Part shown: positions 49,441-58,386 of the stretch, piece after piece
How the letters are laid out: every line of letters starts with the position of its first letter
How positions within the stretch are numbered: position 1 is the first letter of the stretch
Source: Acidobacteriaceae bacterium
Lineage (GTDB): Bacteria; Acidobacteriota; Terriglobia; Terriglobales; Acidobacteriaceae
NCBI GenBank assembly: GCA_003138515.1
Contig: PLGG01000033.1
Span: 1-64,000, forward strand
Length of the DNA: 64,000 bases
Reading direction: 5' to 3'
Translations under genes and position numbers: made by a program
Notes under the pieces: model-generated
Told to the model about the DNA's origin: nothing
Database searches by the model: none
What the model saw: the letters and a program-made list of their open reading frames with translations, nothing else

Positions 49441-49542
49441 GTGACAGGTATCACAAGCGGGGCGATATAGATCACAAATCCAGCCTGCAGCGATCAGCTT
49501 TCGGCGCTCAAACGAGAGGTCGCCGGGGTGATGTGGGTCACA
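49441..49542. promoter_or_regulatory. Clustered CRP/FNR-like sites in divergent promoter region
   Basis: GTGACAGGTATCACA (49441-49455), GCGATATAGATCACA (49462-49476), GTGATGTGGGTCACA (49528-49542). Confidence 0.5.
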
Positions 49543-49702
49543 TGCCGTCGAGAGTTGAGTTAACGACAATAGAAGCGCTAAGCAGTTCCGCGATTGCTGA
49601 ACGCCGAAAGTGCGCAGTTGAGCGACATTTTCATCGAGAAACGGTCGGCGTATTTGAGAAGGCCACGCAAATCGTGAACAGCTTTGCTTGAGGAGGCCCT
49701 TG

Positions 49703-51940
49703 ATGGCCACAGTTGCGGGCACAGTTGCGATTCCTGAATCGAAGACGATGCTGACGCTTCCCGGGGATGCGGTGCGGCAGATTCAATGGCGGTTTAGCGA
49801 TCGGTTCGATTTGCAGATGCTGGTTGCATCGGCGCGCGGCGTGGCGCGGGGAACGGTGGCGCGGCTTGTAGCCGCGGGCGAGCGCAACACGCACGAATGG
49901 ACCAAGGCGAAGGACGAGATGATGGACGCCTTTGATCGCGCGGGAATCACGGCGGCGTTTATGGAGCCGGAGGAGGGCGGATTCATCGTTGGGCCGAAGA
50001 ACCTGGCGCTGGGACTGGCGGCATTCGAGCTGGCGTGGGTCGACGGCGGCGCGGCGACGGCGAGCCTGGCAGGATTTCTGGCGCTATCGCCGATCCACGA
50101 ACGCGGCACAGCGGAACAAGTGGCGCGCTACAAGAAGCTGGCAGCTCCGGCGCAGGCCGGTGAGAATCGCAAGCCGTGGCGTGGAGCGTTCGCGCTGACC
50201 GAGCCGATTCCGTATGTGGGCGTGGACACGGGAATGCTGAGCGGCAAGGTGCGCGTGGCGGAATGGAAAGACGGCGAGGAGCCGTGGCTGCAGGTGGACA
50301 AGCGCGGCCGCTTCATCACGGGAATTGCGTTTGCGAATTTTGTCACGGCGGCGGTGAACTCCGACGACGAGCGCATTAAGGGCAGTTGCGTGGTGATCCT
50401 GGAAGAGACCGACGAAGGCACATTCGACCGCGGCACGGCGACCAAGAAACTGGTGCACCAGCTTTCGTCGACGGGCGACCCGGTGTTCAATTTGAAAGTG
50501 CCGGCGAGCCGGATTGTGGGCGGATACACGGTGAAGGACGGCGTGATTGTGCCGAATTTCAATCACAGCGAAATTATTGACGCGGTGTTCCGGCGGACGC
50601 GCGTGCCGGTGGGGCTGATGACGGCGGCCAAGTTGCTGTCGGCGGCGGAGCCGGTAATTCGCTATCAGCGGCAGCGATTCCGCGGAGCCGAGGGCGCGAA
50701 GCCGGGCTCCGTGCGCTACGAGCAGGGCATCCAGCAGCGGGAAGACGCGCTGCACCGTCTCGTCGATATCTGGGCGACTGGTGAAGCGGCGGCATCGATG
50801 GGCTTTGCGGCGGCGCGGCTGTTTGATGAACTCGATCCGCTGGAGAAGCAGAAGACAGCGATGCTGAAAGAGCGCGGCATCGGCGGCGGGCGCGCGGAGA
50901 TGAAGGCGCTGAGAGAGAGCGAGGAGCGCGCAATCGAGCTGACAAAGCTGCGGGTCAACAGCGCGCGGAGGGCGGAGCTCGAAGCTGATCCGCTGGTCGA
51001 GTACGTGCTGAAGGACGCCGAGGCCAACGTTTTGTGCCCTGCGACGAAGCTGTGGAACACCGGCCACGGCGCAAACATGATGCGCGAGGCCGTAAGCCTG
51101 ATGGGCGGCTACGGCATCACTGAAGATTGTCCGGGGTTCCTCGCCAACAAGTGGATGGATGCGCAACTGGAGGCGACGTACGAAGGCCCGGAAGCAGTGC
51201 AACGGCGCCAGTTGACGGTGACGATGACCAGCGAGGTCTTTCTTGCGCAGTTTGCCGCGTGGACTGCGGAGATGCGGCGGATTGCGTCGACGCATCCCGG
51301 AACCGGCGCATGCACGCTGGCGTCGGCGATGAAGCTGTGGGCGTGGACGCTGAATTATCTGCAAAAAACCACCGATCCCGCGGGCGGCAAGCTGTATCAC
51401 GGGCAGCGCCAGGGCGTGACCTTTGCGCTGGCCGATGCGTTGAGCTGGTTGATGGCTTCCCGCTGCCAGATTCTCGATGTGCTCGAACTGGAGACACGCG
51501 GAGCCGTGGACGCAGTGGCGGCGGAGGGTTTGGGCGGGACGGTGCAATTCCTGAGCGACCTGTGCCACACGCAGGCGGCGCAGGCGGCAGGAGAAGTTTC
51601 GCGCATCTGCGCGGAGCTGGTGTTTGGTTACAACCGCCATCCGGCGTGGGACGAGCAAGACCATCGCAGTTGCTTCCTCGCGGCGGAGCTCGAAGAGCTG
51701 GAAGAGACAATGCCCGGCATCATGGCGATGGCCGTCGATGTGCTGGCGGCCGACGGAAGTCACCCGGCGAAGGCCGGTCCATGCGCGGGCTGCGCGGGAT
51801 CGAGCGAGTTTCTGCGGCTGCAAAGCAAACTGACCACGTGCCTGACCGGCTCACGGCTGGCGAAGGACCGCGCCGCTGAAACCGTGAGCAAGGTGATGAT
51901 TCCCGAGGCGCTCGATTATCCGGCAGCAGGAGCGGCATGA
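49703..51940 (+). CDS. Acyl-CoA dehydrogenase-like flavoprotein, extended C-terminus
   Basis: ACAD-like MEPEEGGFIVGPKNLALGLAAFELAWVDGGAATASL...LMGGYGITED; C-terminal CAGCAG motif. Confidence 0.78.
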   Translation: MATVAGTVAIPESKTMLTLPGDAVRQIQWRFSDRFDLQMLVASARGVARGTVARLVAAGERNTHEWTKAKDEMMDAFDRAGITAAFMEPEEGGFIVGPKNLALGLAAFELAWVDGGAATASLAGFLALSPIHERGTAEQVARYKKLAAPAQAGENRKPWRGAFALTEPIPYVGVDTGMLSGKVRVAEWKDGEEPWLQVDKRGRFITGIAFANFVTAAVNSDDERIKGSCVVILEETDEGTFDRGTATKKLVHQLSSTGDPVFNLKVPASRIVGGYTVKDGVIVPNFNHSEIIDAVFRRTRVPVGLMTAAKLLSAAEPVIRYQRQRFRGAEGAKPGSVRYEQGIQQREDALHRLVDIWATGEAAASMGFAAARLFDELDPLEKQKTAMLKERGIGGGRAEMKALRESEERAIELTKLRVNSARRAELEADPLVEYVLKDAEANVLCPATKLWNTGHGANMMREAVSLMGGYGITEDCPGFLANKWMDAQLEATYEGPEAVQRRQLTVTMTSEVFLAQFAAWTAEMRRIASTHPGTGACTLASAMKLWAWTLNYLQKTTDPAGGKLYHGQRQGVTFALADALSWLMASRCQILDVLELETRGAVDAVAAEGLGGTVQFLSDLCHTQAAQAAGEVSRICAELVFGYNRHPAWDEQDHRSCFLAAELEELEETMPGIMAMAVDVLAADGSHPAKAGPCAGCAGSSEFLRLQSKLTTCLTGSRLAKDRAAETVSKVMIPEALDYPAAGAA

Positions 51941-53832
51941 GCTCGGCGCCACAACCCATTGATCCACAACCCATCGATCCACAGACGGTCGATGTTGATC
52001 GGCCGATGATGGAGGTTGACATTGTCTGCGCCGGATTCGGCCCGGCGACAGGCGGATTCCTGACCACGCTGACGCGCGCGTGGAGCGAAAACCCTGCCGA
52101 TCCCGCGTTTGAAAGCAAAGTTGCGCCGGGCATGCCGCTGCAGGTGATGTGCTACGAGCGCGCCGACGATCTCGCGGCAGGCGTGAGCGGCGTGGTGACG
52201 CGCGGCGAGGGAATTCGCACAAGTTTTCCTGCGCTCAATCCTGCTGAAATTCCCATGGCCGCGGCGGTGAAAGAGGAGCGGGTCTTCTATTTGCTCGATC
52301 CGATTGGTGCGAGGCGCTCCGCTCTTTTGCGTTTTGGAGACATTTTTCTTGGTCTTGGCCGAAAGTCGTGGGCGAAGGACCATGCGTTCGAGCTGCCCTG
52401 GACGCCCGCCTTTCTGCACAAGCGCGGCGGAATGGTCTTCTCCATCGGCCAGTTCAACCAGTGGGTTGGATCGCGACTGATGGCTGGCGGCCTTGCGCAG
52501 ATTTGGCCGGGGACGCCGGTGAGCGGCCCGATCTTCGACGGGAACAACGGAAAGGGAAAGAGAACCGTTCTTGGGCTCCGGCTAGCCGACCAGGGAGTGG
52601 ACAGACACGGGATTCCGGCTGAGGGATACATGCCCGGTATGGATGTGCGCGCGCGGCTCACCGTTGTTGGCGACGGGCCTGTGGGCGCGGTGGGACAAAA
52701 GCTGGATGAGCAATTTGGCTTGCCGGCCGGTCACGCGCGGCGCGAGTGGGCGCTCGGGATGAAGATGGTGATCGAGCTGCCGGAAGACTCTGCGCTCGAG
52801 GCCGGGACCGTCTGGCACACATTCGGATTTCCCGAGCCGGAGATCTTCGGGTTCCTCTACGTACATCCTGAGCGGCTGGTTTCCGTGGGGATTTTCGTTC
52901 CGTCTTGGCTGGGCAATCCGCAACGCACGGCTTACCGATACTTGCAGCACTATGTTCAGCATCCGCTGCTCTGGCGTCATCTGCAGCACGGAACGATGCG
53001 CTCGTGGGGAGCGAAGTCGCTCGAGGAATCGGGCAAGCGCGGCGAGCCGTTTCTGACCGGAGACGGATTCGCGCGCATCGGCGAGGGCTCCGGCTCGACG
53101 AACATGCTCACCGGATCCGGCGTGGATGAGGCTTGGACGACGGGCGTGCAACTCGGCGAAGCCGTGCTGGAGCTCCTGCGCGCCGACAATCCGTTCACGC
53201 AGGAGAATCTGGCGGCGACGTATGAAGCTCGCCGTCGAGCAAGCCGGGTGGAACGCGGCGCACGCGAAGCCGAGAATGCGCGCAATGGATTTCAAGGCGG
53301 ATTCGTTCGCGGGCTTGTGGGGATGGCGCTGGCGGGGCTCACTGGCGGGCGCCTCGCGCTGCCGGCGAAGATTCCACCGGCGCCAAAACAGATTCGCCGG
53401 TTCGCGACCTACATTGCGGGCGGCCTGACAGTGCAACAAGCCGCAAAAGTGGCGCTCGACTGCGCGCGGCCCCTGCACGATGCCTTGATGAGCGCGCGCG
53501 GATGGCCAGAGATTGCATTCGATGAACGGCTGCTGGTGACGCAGCAGGATGCGCTGCTGATGGGCGGCAAAGTGCAGGCGATTCCTGGATTCGCGGACCA
53601 TGTGGTGTTTCTCGACCGCCAGCGCTGCATCGCGTGCCAGGAGAAGACTTGCATTGCCATGTGCTCGGGGCAGGCTCTCACGCTGGGCGCCGACGGCGCG
53701 CCCGATTTCGAGCGCGAGAAGTGCGTGCATTGCGGCGCGTGCCTGTGGAACTGCGCGCAGTCGCCCGACGGCGAGCGCGGCAACATTGAGTTTGTTGCGG
53801 GGAGCGGTGGACTGCATTCAGCAGAGAATTAG
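51937..53832 (+). CDS. ETF:quinone oxidoreductase-like flavoprotein with ferredoxin domain
   Basis: VDIVCAGFGPATGG dinucleotide motif; C-terminal CxxCx4Cx3C...CxxCxxCx3C; ATGA overlap with previous gene. Confidence 0.8.
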   Translation: MSSAPQPIDPQPIDPQTVDVDRPMMEVDIVCAGFGPATGGFLTTLTRAWSENPADPAFESKVAPGMPLQVMCYERADDLAAGVSGVVTRGEGIRTSFPALNPAEIPMAAAVKEERVFYLLDPIGARRSALLRFGDIFLGLGRKSWAKDHAFELPWTPAFLHKRGGMVFSIGQFNQWVGSRLMAGGLAQIWPGTPVSGPIFDGNNGKGKRTVLGLRLADQGVDRHGIPAEGYMPGMDVRARLTVVGDGPVGAVGQKLDEQFGLPAGHARREWALGMKMVIELPEDSALEAGTVWHTFGFPEPEIFGFLYVHPERLVSVGIFVPSWLGNPQRTAYRYLQHYVQHPLLWRHLQHGTMRSWGAKSLEESGKRGEPFLTGDGFARIGEGSGSTNMLTGSGVDEAWTTGVQLGEAVLELLRADNPFTQENLAATYEARRRASRVERGAREAENARNGFQGGFVRGLVGMALAGLTGGRLALPAKIPPAPKQIRRFATYIAGGLTVQQAAKVALDCARPLHDALMSARGWPEIAFDERLLVTQQDALLMGGKVQAIPGFADHVVFLDRQRCIACQEKTCIAMCSGQALTLGADGAPDFEREKCVHCGACLWNCAQSPDGERGNIEFVAGSGGLHSAEN

Positions 53833-53859
53833 CTGGTAGCCGACTGACGAGGAAGAATT

Positions 53860-54687
53860 ATGTCCAACGCGTTCCATATCGTCGTCTGTGCGGGGATTGT
53901 GCCTGATCCGCTGCAGACGCTGGAACCGACCACAGGGCCGAGCGGTCCGGGGATCAAGAACGAGATGGTGCTGCCGGCAGTGCTCGATCCTTGGGCGGCG
54001 AGCGCGCTGTTTGAGGCGGCGAGCCTGGCCGCGAAGAATCCCGGCAGCCCACAAAGCCCGAGCAAGGTCTGGCTGGTCTCGCTCGGTCCGAAGGCCAAAT
54101 TGCAGCAGGTGATGATGAGCGTGGCGCAGAAGGTGAGCTTCGAGCTGGTTCCTGTCGATGGGCCAATCGGCGGATTCCCCGATGCGCAGGCGACGGCGGC
54201 GGTGCTGGCCGACGCGATTGCCGCGATTCCGGGACTGGACCGCGAGCGGATGTTGCTCTTCGGCGGATGGGAGTCGGCGACGCGGGGCGCGGGCGTGACT
54301 CTCCAGCTTGTCGGCGAGCGGCTGGGGATCGCGGACCAGTTTCAGGGTGTGGACCAGATCGAGTTGCACGAGGACGGGTCATTTGAAGTGCTGGAGCGCG
54401 TGGAAGGCGGAAAGCACCAGGTGAGCGTGTGCGCGGGTGTGCCTGCGGTGCTGGGATGGGCGACGGGCAATCTGGCCGAGCCGCGCAATAATCCGCAGGT
54501 GGGCATGGCAAATATGCGCACGATTATGCCGGCGCTGCAGAAAGCAAAGACGGCGACGCTCGACGGGAATGGATTGCACTACGTTTCGGTGAGCCTGCCC
54601 AAGCAGCAGCGGACAACGCGCGTCGAGAAAAATATGAATGCTGACGAAATTGCAGCCGAGCTCGTCGCCTGGATCGGAGCGGAGTAA
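53860..54687 (+). CDS. etfB: Electron transfer flavoprotein beta subunit
   Basis: FHIVVCAGIVPDP...NEMVLPAVLDPWAASALFEAA...GWATGNLAEPRNNPQVGMANMRTIMPALQKA. Confidence 0.82.
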   Translation: MSNAFHIVVCAGIVPDPLQTLEPTTGPSGPGIKNEMVLPAVLDPWAASALFEAASLAAKNPGSPQSPSKVWLVSLGPKAKLQQVMMSVAQKVSFELVPVDGPIGGFPDAQATAAVLADAIAAIPGLDRERMLLFGGWESATRGAGVTLQLVGERLGIADQFQGVDQIELHEDGSFEVLERVEGGKHQVSVCAGVPAVLGWATGNLAEPRNNPQVGMANMRTIMPALQKAKTATLDGNGLHYVSVSLPKQQRTTRVEKNMNADEIAAELVAWIGAE

Positions 54688-55727
54688 TGGAATCCATCCT
54701 TGTACTGACACATGCGGATGAAAGCGGCGCGGTGCTGAGCAAGGGATCGCTTGAATCGGTGACTGCGGGCAGGGAACTGGCGGCGCGGCTAGGCGCGGAG
54801 CTGACGATTGGCATCGTCGCGAAGGACGCGAGCAGCGCGGCGGCGCAAGTGGCAGGCGCGGCAAAGAGATTGCTGGGTGTGCAAGGCGAGGCGTTTGCGC
54901 AGGCGCGATTTGCGAGCGATGCGGCGGCGTGCGAGGCGTTGTGCCGCGCGGCCCAGGCGACGATCGTGCTTGCTCCGCACAGCTCGCGGTTTGCGCGGGT
55001 AATGGCCGCGGTAGCGCATCGCGTCGGCGGCCTGATCGACACGCACATCACGGCCATCGGTGGCGCGGCGAATCTCGAAGCGACGCGGTGGTTCTACCGG
55101 CAGAGGATCGAAGCGGTCGTGAGCCGTGAGAAACGGCCGTGGTTTTTGCTGCTGGATGCCGGGACGCATCCGGCTTTCGCGGGCGAAGCGGCTCCGGCGC
55201 AAGCTGAGGAGATTGCGATTGCTGTCGAGTTGCCTGCGCTGCGAACCGAGGTGAAGGGAACGCGCGCACCGAAGCAAGGCGCGCAGACGATTCGTCCTGA
55301 CGCGAAATTGCTTTTTGTGGCGGGAGCGGGATGGACGAAGAAGCAGCCGGACGGGCAGATTCATGTTGAGGACGCGGGCGAGCTGATTCTCAAGTTCCTG
55401 GGCGCCTCGGGCGCGTCGCTGGGCAGCTCGAAGTCGCTGGTCGACCAGGGCGGCGAAGGGAACTCGGTGCTTCCATTTCTGACGCATTTGAATCAAGTGG
55501 GACAGACGGGGTCGACGCCGCGCCACGCGAAGGGTCTTTCGACCTGCTGCCACGGCGAAGAGCCGCATGTGGTGGGCTGGCGATTCGTCGGCGAGCGGAG
55601 AGCTGTGTCGCTCGATCCGAATTGCGGATGGACGCGCGGCAAGGCGGACGTGGTCTACGTGGCGGATGCGTTCGAAGTGATGAAGCGCGTAAACGCGCTG
55701 CTGGAAGATGCAGCTTCCGGCTCCTAG
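54687..55727 (+). CDS. etfA: Electron transfer flavoprotein alpha subunit (divergent)
   Basis: ESILVLTHADESGAVLSKGSLESVTAGRELA; GASLGSSKSLVDQGG; NQVGQTGSTPR; position after etfB. Confidence 0.75.
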   Translation: MESILVLTHADESGAVLSKGSLESVTAGRELAARLGAELTIGIVAKDASSAAAQVAGAAKRLLGVQGEAFAQARFASDAAACEALCRAAQATIVLAPHSSRFARVMAAVAHRVGGLIDTHITAIGGAANLEATRWFYRQRIEAVVSREKRPWFLLLDAGTHPAFAGEAAPAQAEEIAIAVELPALRTEVKGTRAPKQGAQTIRPDAKLLFVAGAGWTKKQPDGQIHVEDAGELILKFLGASGASLGSSKSLVDQGGEGNSVLPFLTHLNQVGQTGSTPRHAKGLSTCCHGEEPHVVGWRFVGERRAVSLDPNCGWTRGKADVVYVADAFEVMKRVNALLEDAASGS

Positions 55728-55890
55728 CAAAATCTCAATGGGGTGCGGTCGGGCGTTCTCCGGCCTTGATGCGACCGGCGCGTCGAGGACGAAGTGACCC
55801 GTGCGTGGGCCGTTCGGTTGCCTGAGCGGGCGATTCACAGCGGGCTGAATTCGCTGTGATAGGTTGGAGAGTTGGAGCGGAAGAAGTGCC

Positions 55891-56862
55891 ATGAAACCGA
55901 TTACTGAATTTATCAAGCATCACTATCGTCATTTCAACTCCGCCGCGCTGGTGGATGCGGCCGAGGCGTACAACAAGCTGCTGGCCGAGGGCGGCAAGAT
56001 GTTTGTGACGATTGCCGGCGCGATGAGCACGGCGGAGCTGGGGTTGAGCCTGGCGGAGATGATCCGGCAGGACAAGATTCACGGAATCTGCTGCACGGGG
56101 GCGAACCTGGAAGAGGATGTTTTCAACCTGGTGGCGCACAACTTTTACGAGCGCGTGCCCGGCTATCGCGACTTGACGCCCGCCGACGAGGCGGCGCTGC
56201 TGGCGCGGCACATGAACCGCGTGACGGACACATGCATTCCCGAGATGGAGGCGATGCGGCGGATCGAGAACGAGGTGCTGGCGGAATGGGTGAAGGCGGA
56301 CAAGGCCGGAGAGCGCTGGTTCCCGCACCAGTTCATGTACAAGATTCTGCTGTCCGGCGTGCTCAAAAAGAGCTACCAGATCGACGCCAAGGATAGCTGG
56401 CTGCTGGCGGCGGCGGAGAAGAATCTGCCGATGTTCGTGCCGGGCTGGGAGGACGCGACGCTGGGGAACATGTATGCGGGCCACTGCATCACGGGCGATG
56501 TGAAGAAGGTGCACACAGTGCGGACGGGCATTGAATACATGATGGAGCTGGCGGAGTGGTACACGGAGACGACGAAGAAATCGCCGCTTGGATTCTTCCA
56601 GATCGGCGGCGGGATTGCGGGGGACTTTCCCATTTGCGTGGTGCCGATGCTGCACCAGGACTTGCAGCGCGAGCATGTGCCGCTGTGGGCGTACTTCTGC
56701 CAGATTTCGGATTCGACGACGAGCTATGGTTCGTACTCGGGCGCGGTGCCGAACGAGAAGATTACGTGGGGCAAGTTGGGAGAGAAGACGCCGAAGTTCA
56801 TAATCGAGAGCGACGCGAGCATTGTGGCGCCTCTGGTGTTTGCGTATGTCTTGGGCTGGTAG
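55891..56862 (+). CDS. Deoxyhypusine synthase-family protein
   Basis: TIAGAMSTAELGLSLAEMIRQDKIHGICCTGANLEEDVFNLVAH...GGIAGDFPICVVPML...SDSTTSYGSYSGAVPNEKITWGKLG. Confidence 0.9.
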   Translation: MKPITEFIKHHYRHFNSAALVDAAEAYNKLLAEGGKMFVTIAGAMSTAELGLSLAEMIRQDKIHGICCTGANLEEDVFNLVAHNFYERVPGYRDLTPADEAALLARHMNRVTDTCIPEMEAMRRIENEVLAEWVKADKAGERWFPHQFMYKILLSGVLKKSYQIDAKDSWLLAAAEKNLPMFVPGWEDATLGNMYAGHCITGDVKKVHTVRTGIEYMMELAEWYTETTKKSPLGFFQIGGGIAGDFPICVVPMLHQDLQREHVPLWAYFCQISDSTTSYGSYSGAVPNEKITWGKLGEKTPKFIIESDASIVAPLVFAYVLGW

Positions 56863-56942
56863 AGAAGCTACCTGTTAGCTATTAGCTCGTCGTGGTGAGT
56901 TGGCGGGTGCGGGATGATTGCGTGGATCATGTGCTTAAGAAA

Positions 56943-57404
56943 ATGAAGAAGCGAATGGTAGCCGGGGTGGTGGCGAGCCTGCTGATCGCGGGAGCGGTTG
57001 CGGGCGCGGCGCAGGACCGCGGAGGGTGGTACGCGGAGAGCACGACGGCGACGTCGATCACGGGCGACATCACAATCTTCAAAGACAAAGTTGCGCTCGA
57101 CTACACCGTGTATCTGCTAGCGCCGATCCGGACGTTGAAACCGGTGGAAGTGAGCGCGGTGTTCGACGCGGACGTGAACGCCGGGATTAACGGGATGCTT
57201 TACCGGTTGAAGGTGCCGGCAGGGCAGCGCTTTCTGCACAAGAACACACTTTGCGGGGACGAGGACACGCAGTGGATGGCGACGTACGTGACGGGACACA
57301 AGCTCGAGGTGGCGTTCTTCTCGGGAGACGACATGCCGGTGTTCACGTTCGATGCGATCTCGAAATCGCCGGCGCTGTGCGGGACGTTTGCGTATTCCAG
57401 ATAG
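56943..57404 (+). CDS. Small secreted hypothetical protein
   Basis: MKKRMVAGVVASLLIAGAVAGAAQ signal peptide. Confidence 0.6.
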   Translation: MKKRMVAGVVASLLIAGAVAGAAQDRGGWYAESTTATSITGDITIFKDKVALDYTVYLLAPIRTLKPVEVSAVFDADVNAGINGMLYRLKVPAGQRFLHKNTLCGDEDTQWMATYVTGHKLEVAFFSGDDMPVFTFDAISKSPALCGTFAYSR

Positions 57405-57494
57405 CCTGTAGCTATTAGCTTTTAGCCATTAGCTCGTCCTGCCGGATTGGCAGTGGTGGGTTTACCAGTTAATAGCGCGGCGATAGAATTTCCC

Positions 57495-58232
57495 ATGTTT
57501 TCCCATCGAGGCAGAAGCGTTTACGGCTGCGTGGTGCTGATCTTTGTTGGAGCAGCCCTTTGGCCAGCCCGTGCGAATACACCTGCCCCGGCAAGCTTAC
57601 CCTTGGCGCAGATTTTGGCGTTGATGGAACATCACGATCGAATTCAGCGCGAAGGATTGAAGCATTACACTGCGATTCGGCAATACCATGTCGAGTACCG
57701 AGGACTTGCAAACCTCGAAGCAGGGATGGAGGTGGAAGTCGACTTTGATGCCAGTTCAGGAAAGAGTTTTCGCATTGTGTCCCGGAGCGGTTCGAAGATT
57801 CTTGGGGAGAAAGTTCTGATGAGAGCGATGGACAGCGAAAAAGAGGCCTCAGAGGACGGAGGGGCGACCGCATTGACGCCGGCAAATTACCGGTTCCTTT
57901 TGCAGGGGAGTGAAAGCGTGGATGGGCGCCCGGCCTACATTCTGAGCGTTGAGCCGCTGAAGGAAAGCAAGTTTCTGTATCGAGGCAAGATCTGGGTGGA
58001 TGCGACGGACTTCGCGGTAGCAAAGATCGAAGCGGGGCCGGCGAAGAATCCCTCGTTCTGGATTTCGCGGACGGTGATTCGATATACGAACGCGAAGACG
58101 GGAAACTTCTGGCTGCCGCAACGGAGCCGCAGCGAAACCAAAGTCCGAATCGGAGGCACTGCCGTGCTGACGATCGATTACGGGACCTACCAGATCAATT
58201 GGGATAAGCCGCACTCCGGTGGCGCAGACTGA
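57495..58232 (+). CDS. Secreted protein, outer-membrane lipoprotein-sorting-like
   Basis: Signal peptide; ADFAVAKIEAGPAKNPSFWISRTVIRYTNAKTGNFWLPQRSRSETKVRIGGTAVLTIDY. Confidence 0.65.
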   Translation: MFSHRGRSVYGCVVLIFVGAALWPARANTPAPASLPLAQILALMEHHDRIQREGLKHYTAIRQYHVEYRGLANLEAGMEVEVDFDASSGKSFRIVSRSGSKILGEKVLMRAMDSEKEASEDGGATALTPANYRFLLQGSESVDGRPAYILSVEPLKESKFLYRGKIWVDATDFAVAKIEAGPAKNPSFWISRTVIRYTNAKTGNFWLPQRSRSETKVRIGGTAVLTIDYGTYQINWDKPHSGGAD

Positions 58233-58386
58233 CGCGCGGCAGAGTTCAAGAGCGAAACCAGAGTTGGTGTGCTCTGGGAAGTCCAGTGCAAGGTCGCCGC
58301 GCGTTGGGGTCGCCGCTCCCTGGGGTCGCGTCGATTTGAGCGAGGCAGATTAGGGGTACAGCTACTCTGGTTTTTGCTATAGCCGG

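Noticed and set aside
50084-51823. 579-aa minus-strand ORF
   Set aside because: Shadow of the ACAD-like gene; Arg/His-rich composition typical of antisense frames.
52582-53817. 411-aa minus-strand ORF
   Set aside because: Shadow of the ETF-QO-like gene with its ferredoxin motifs on the plus strand.
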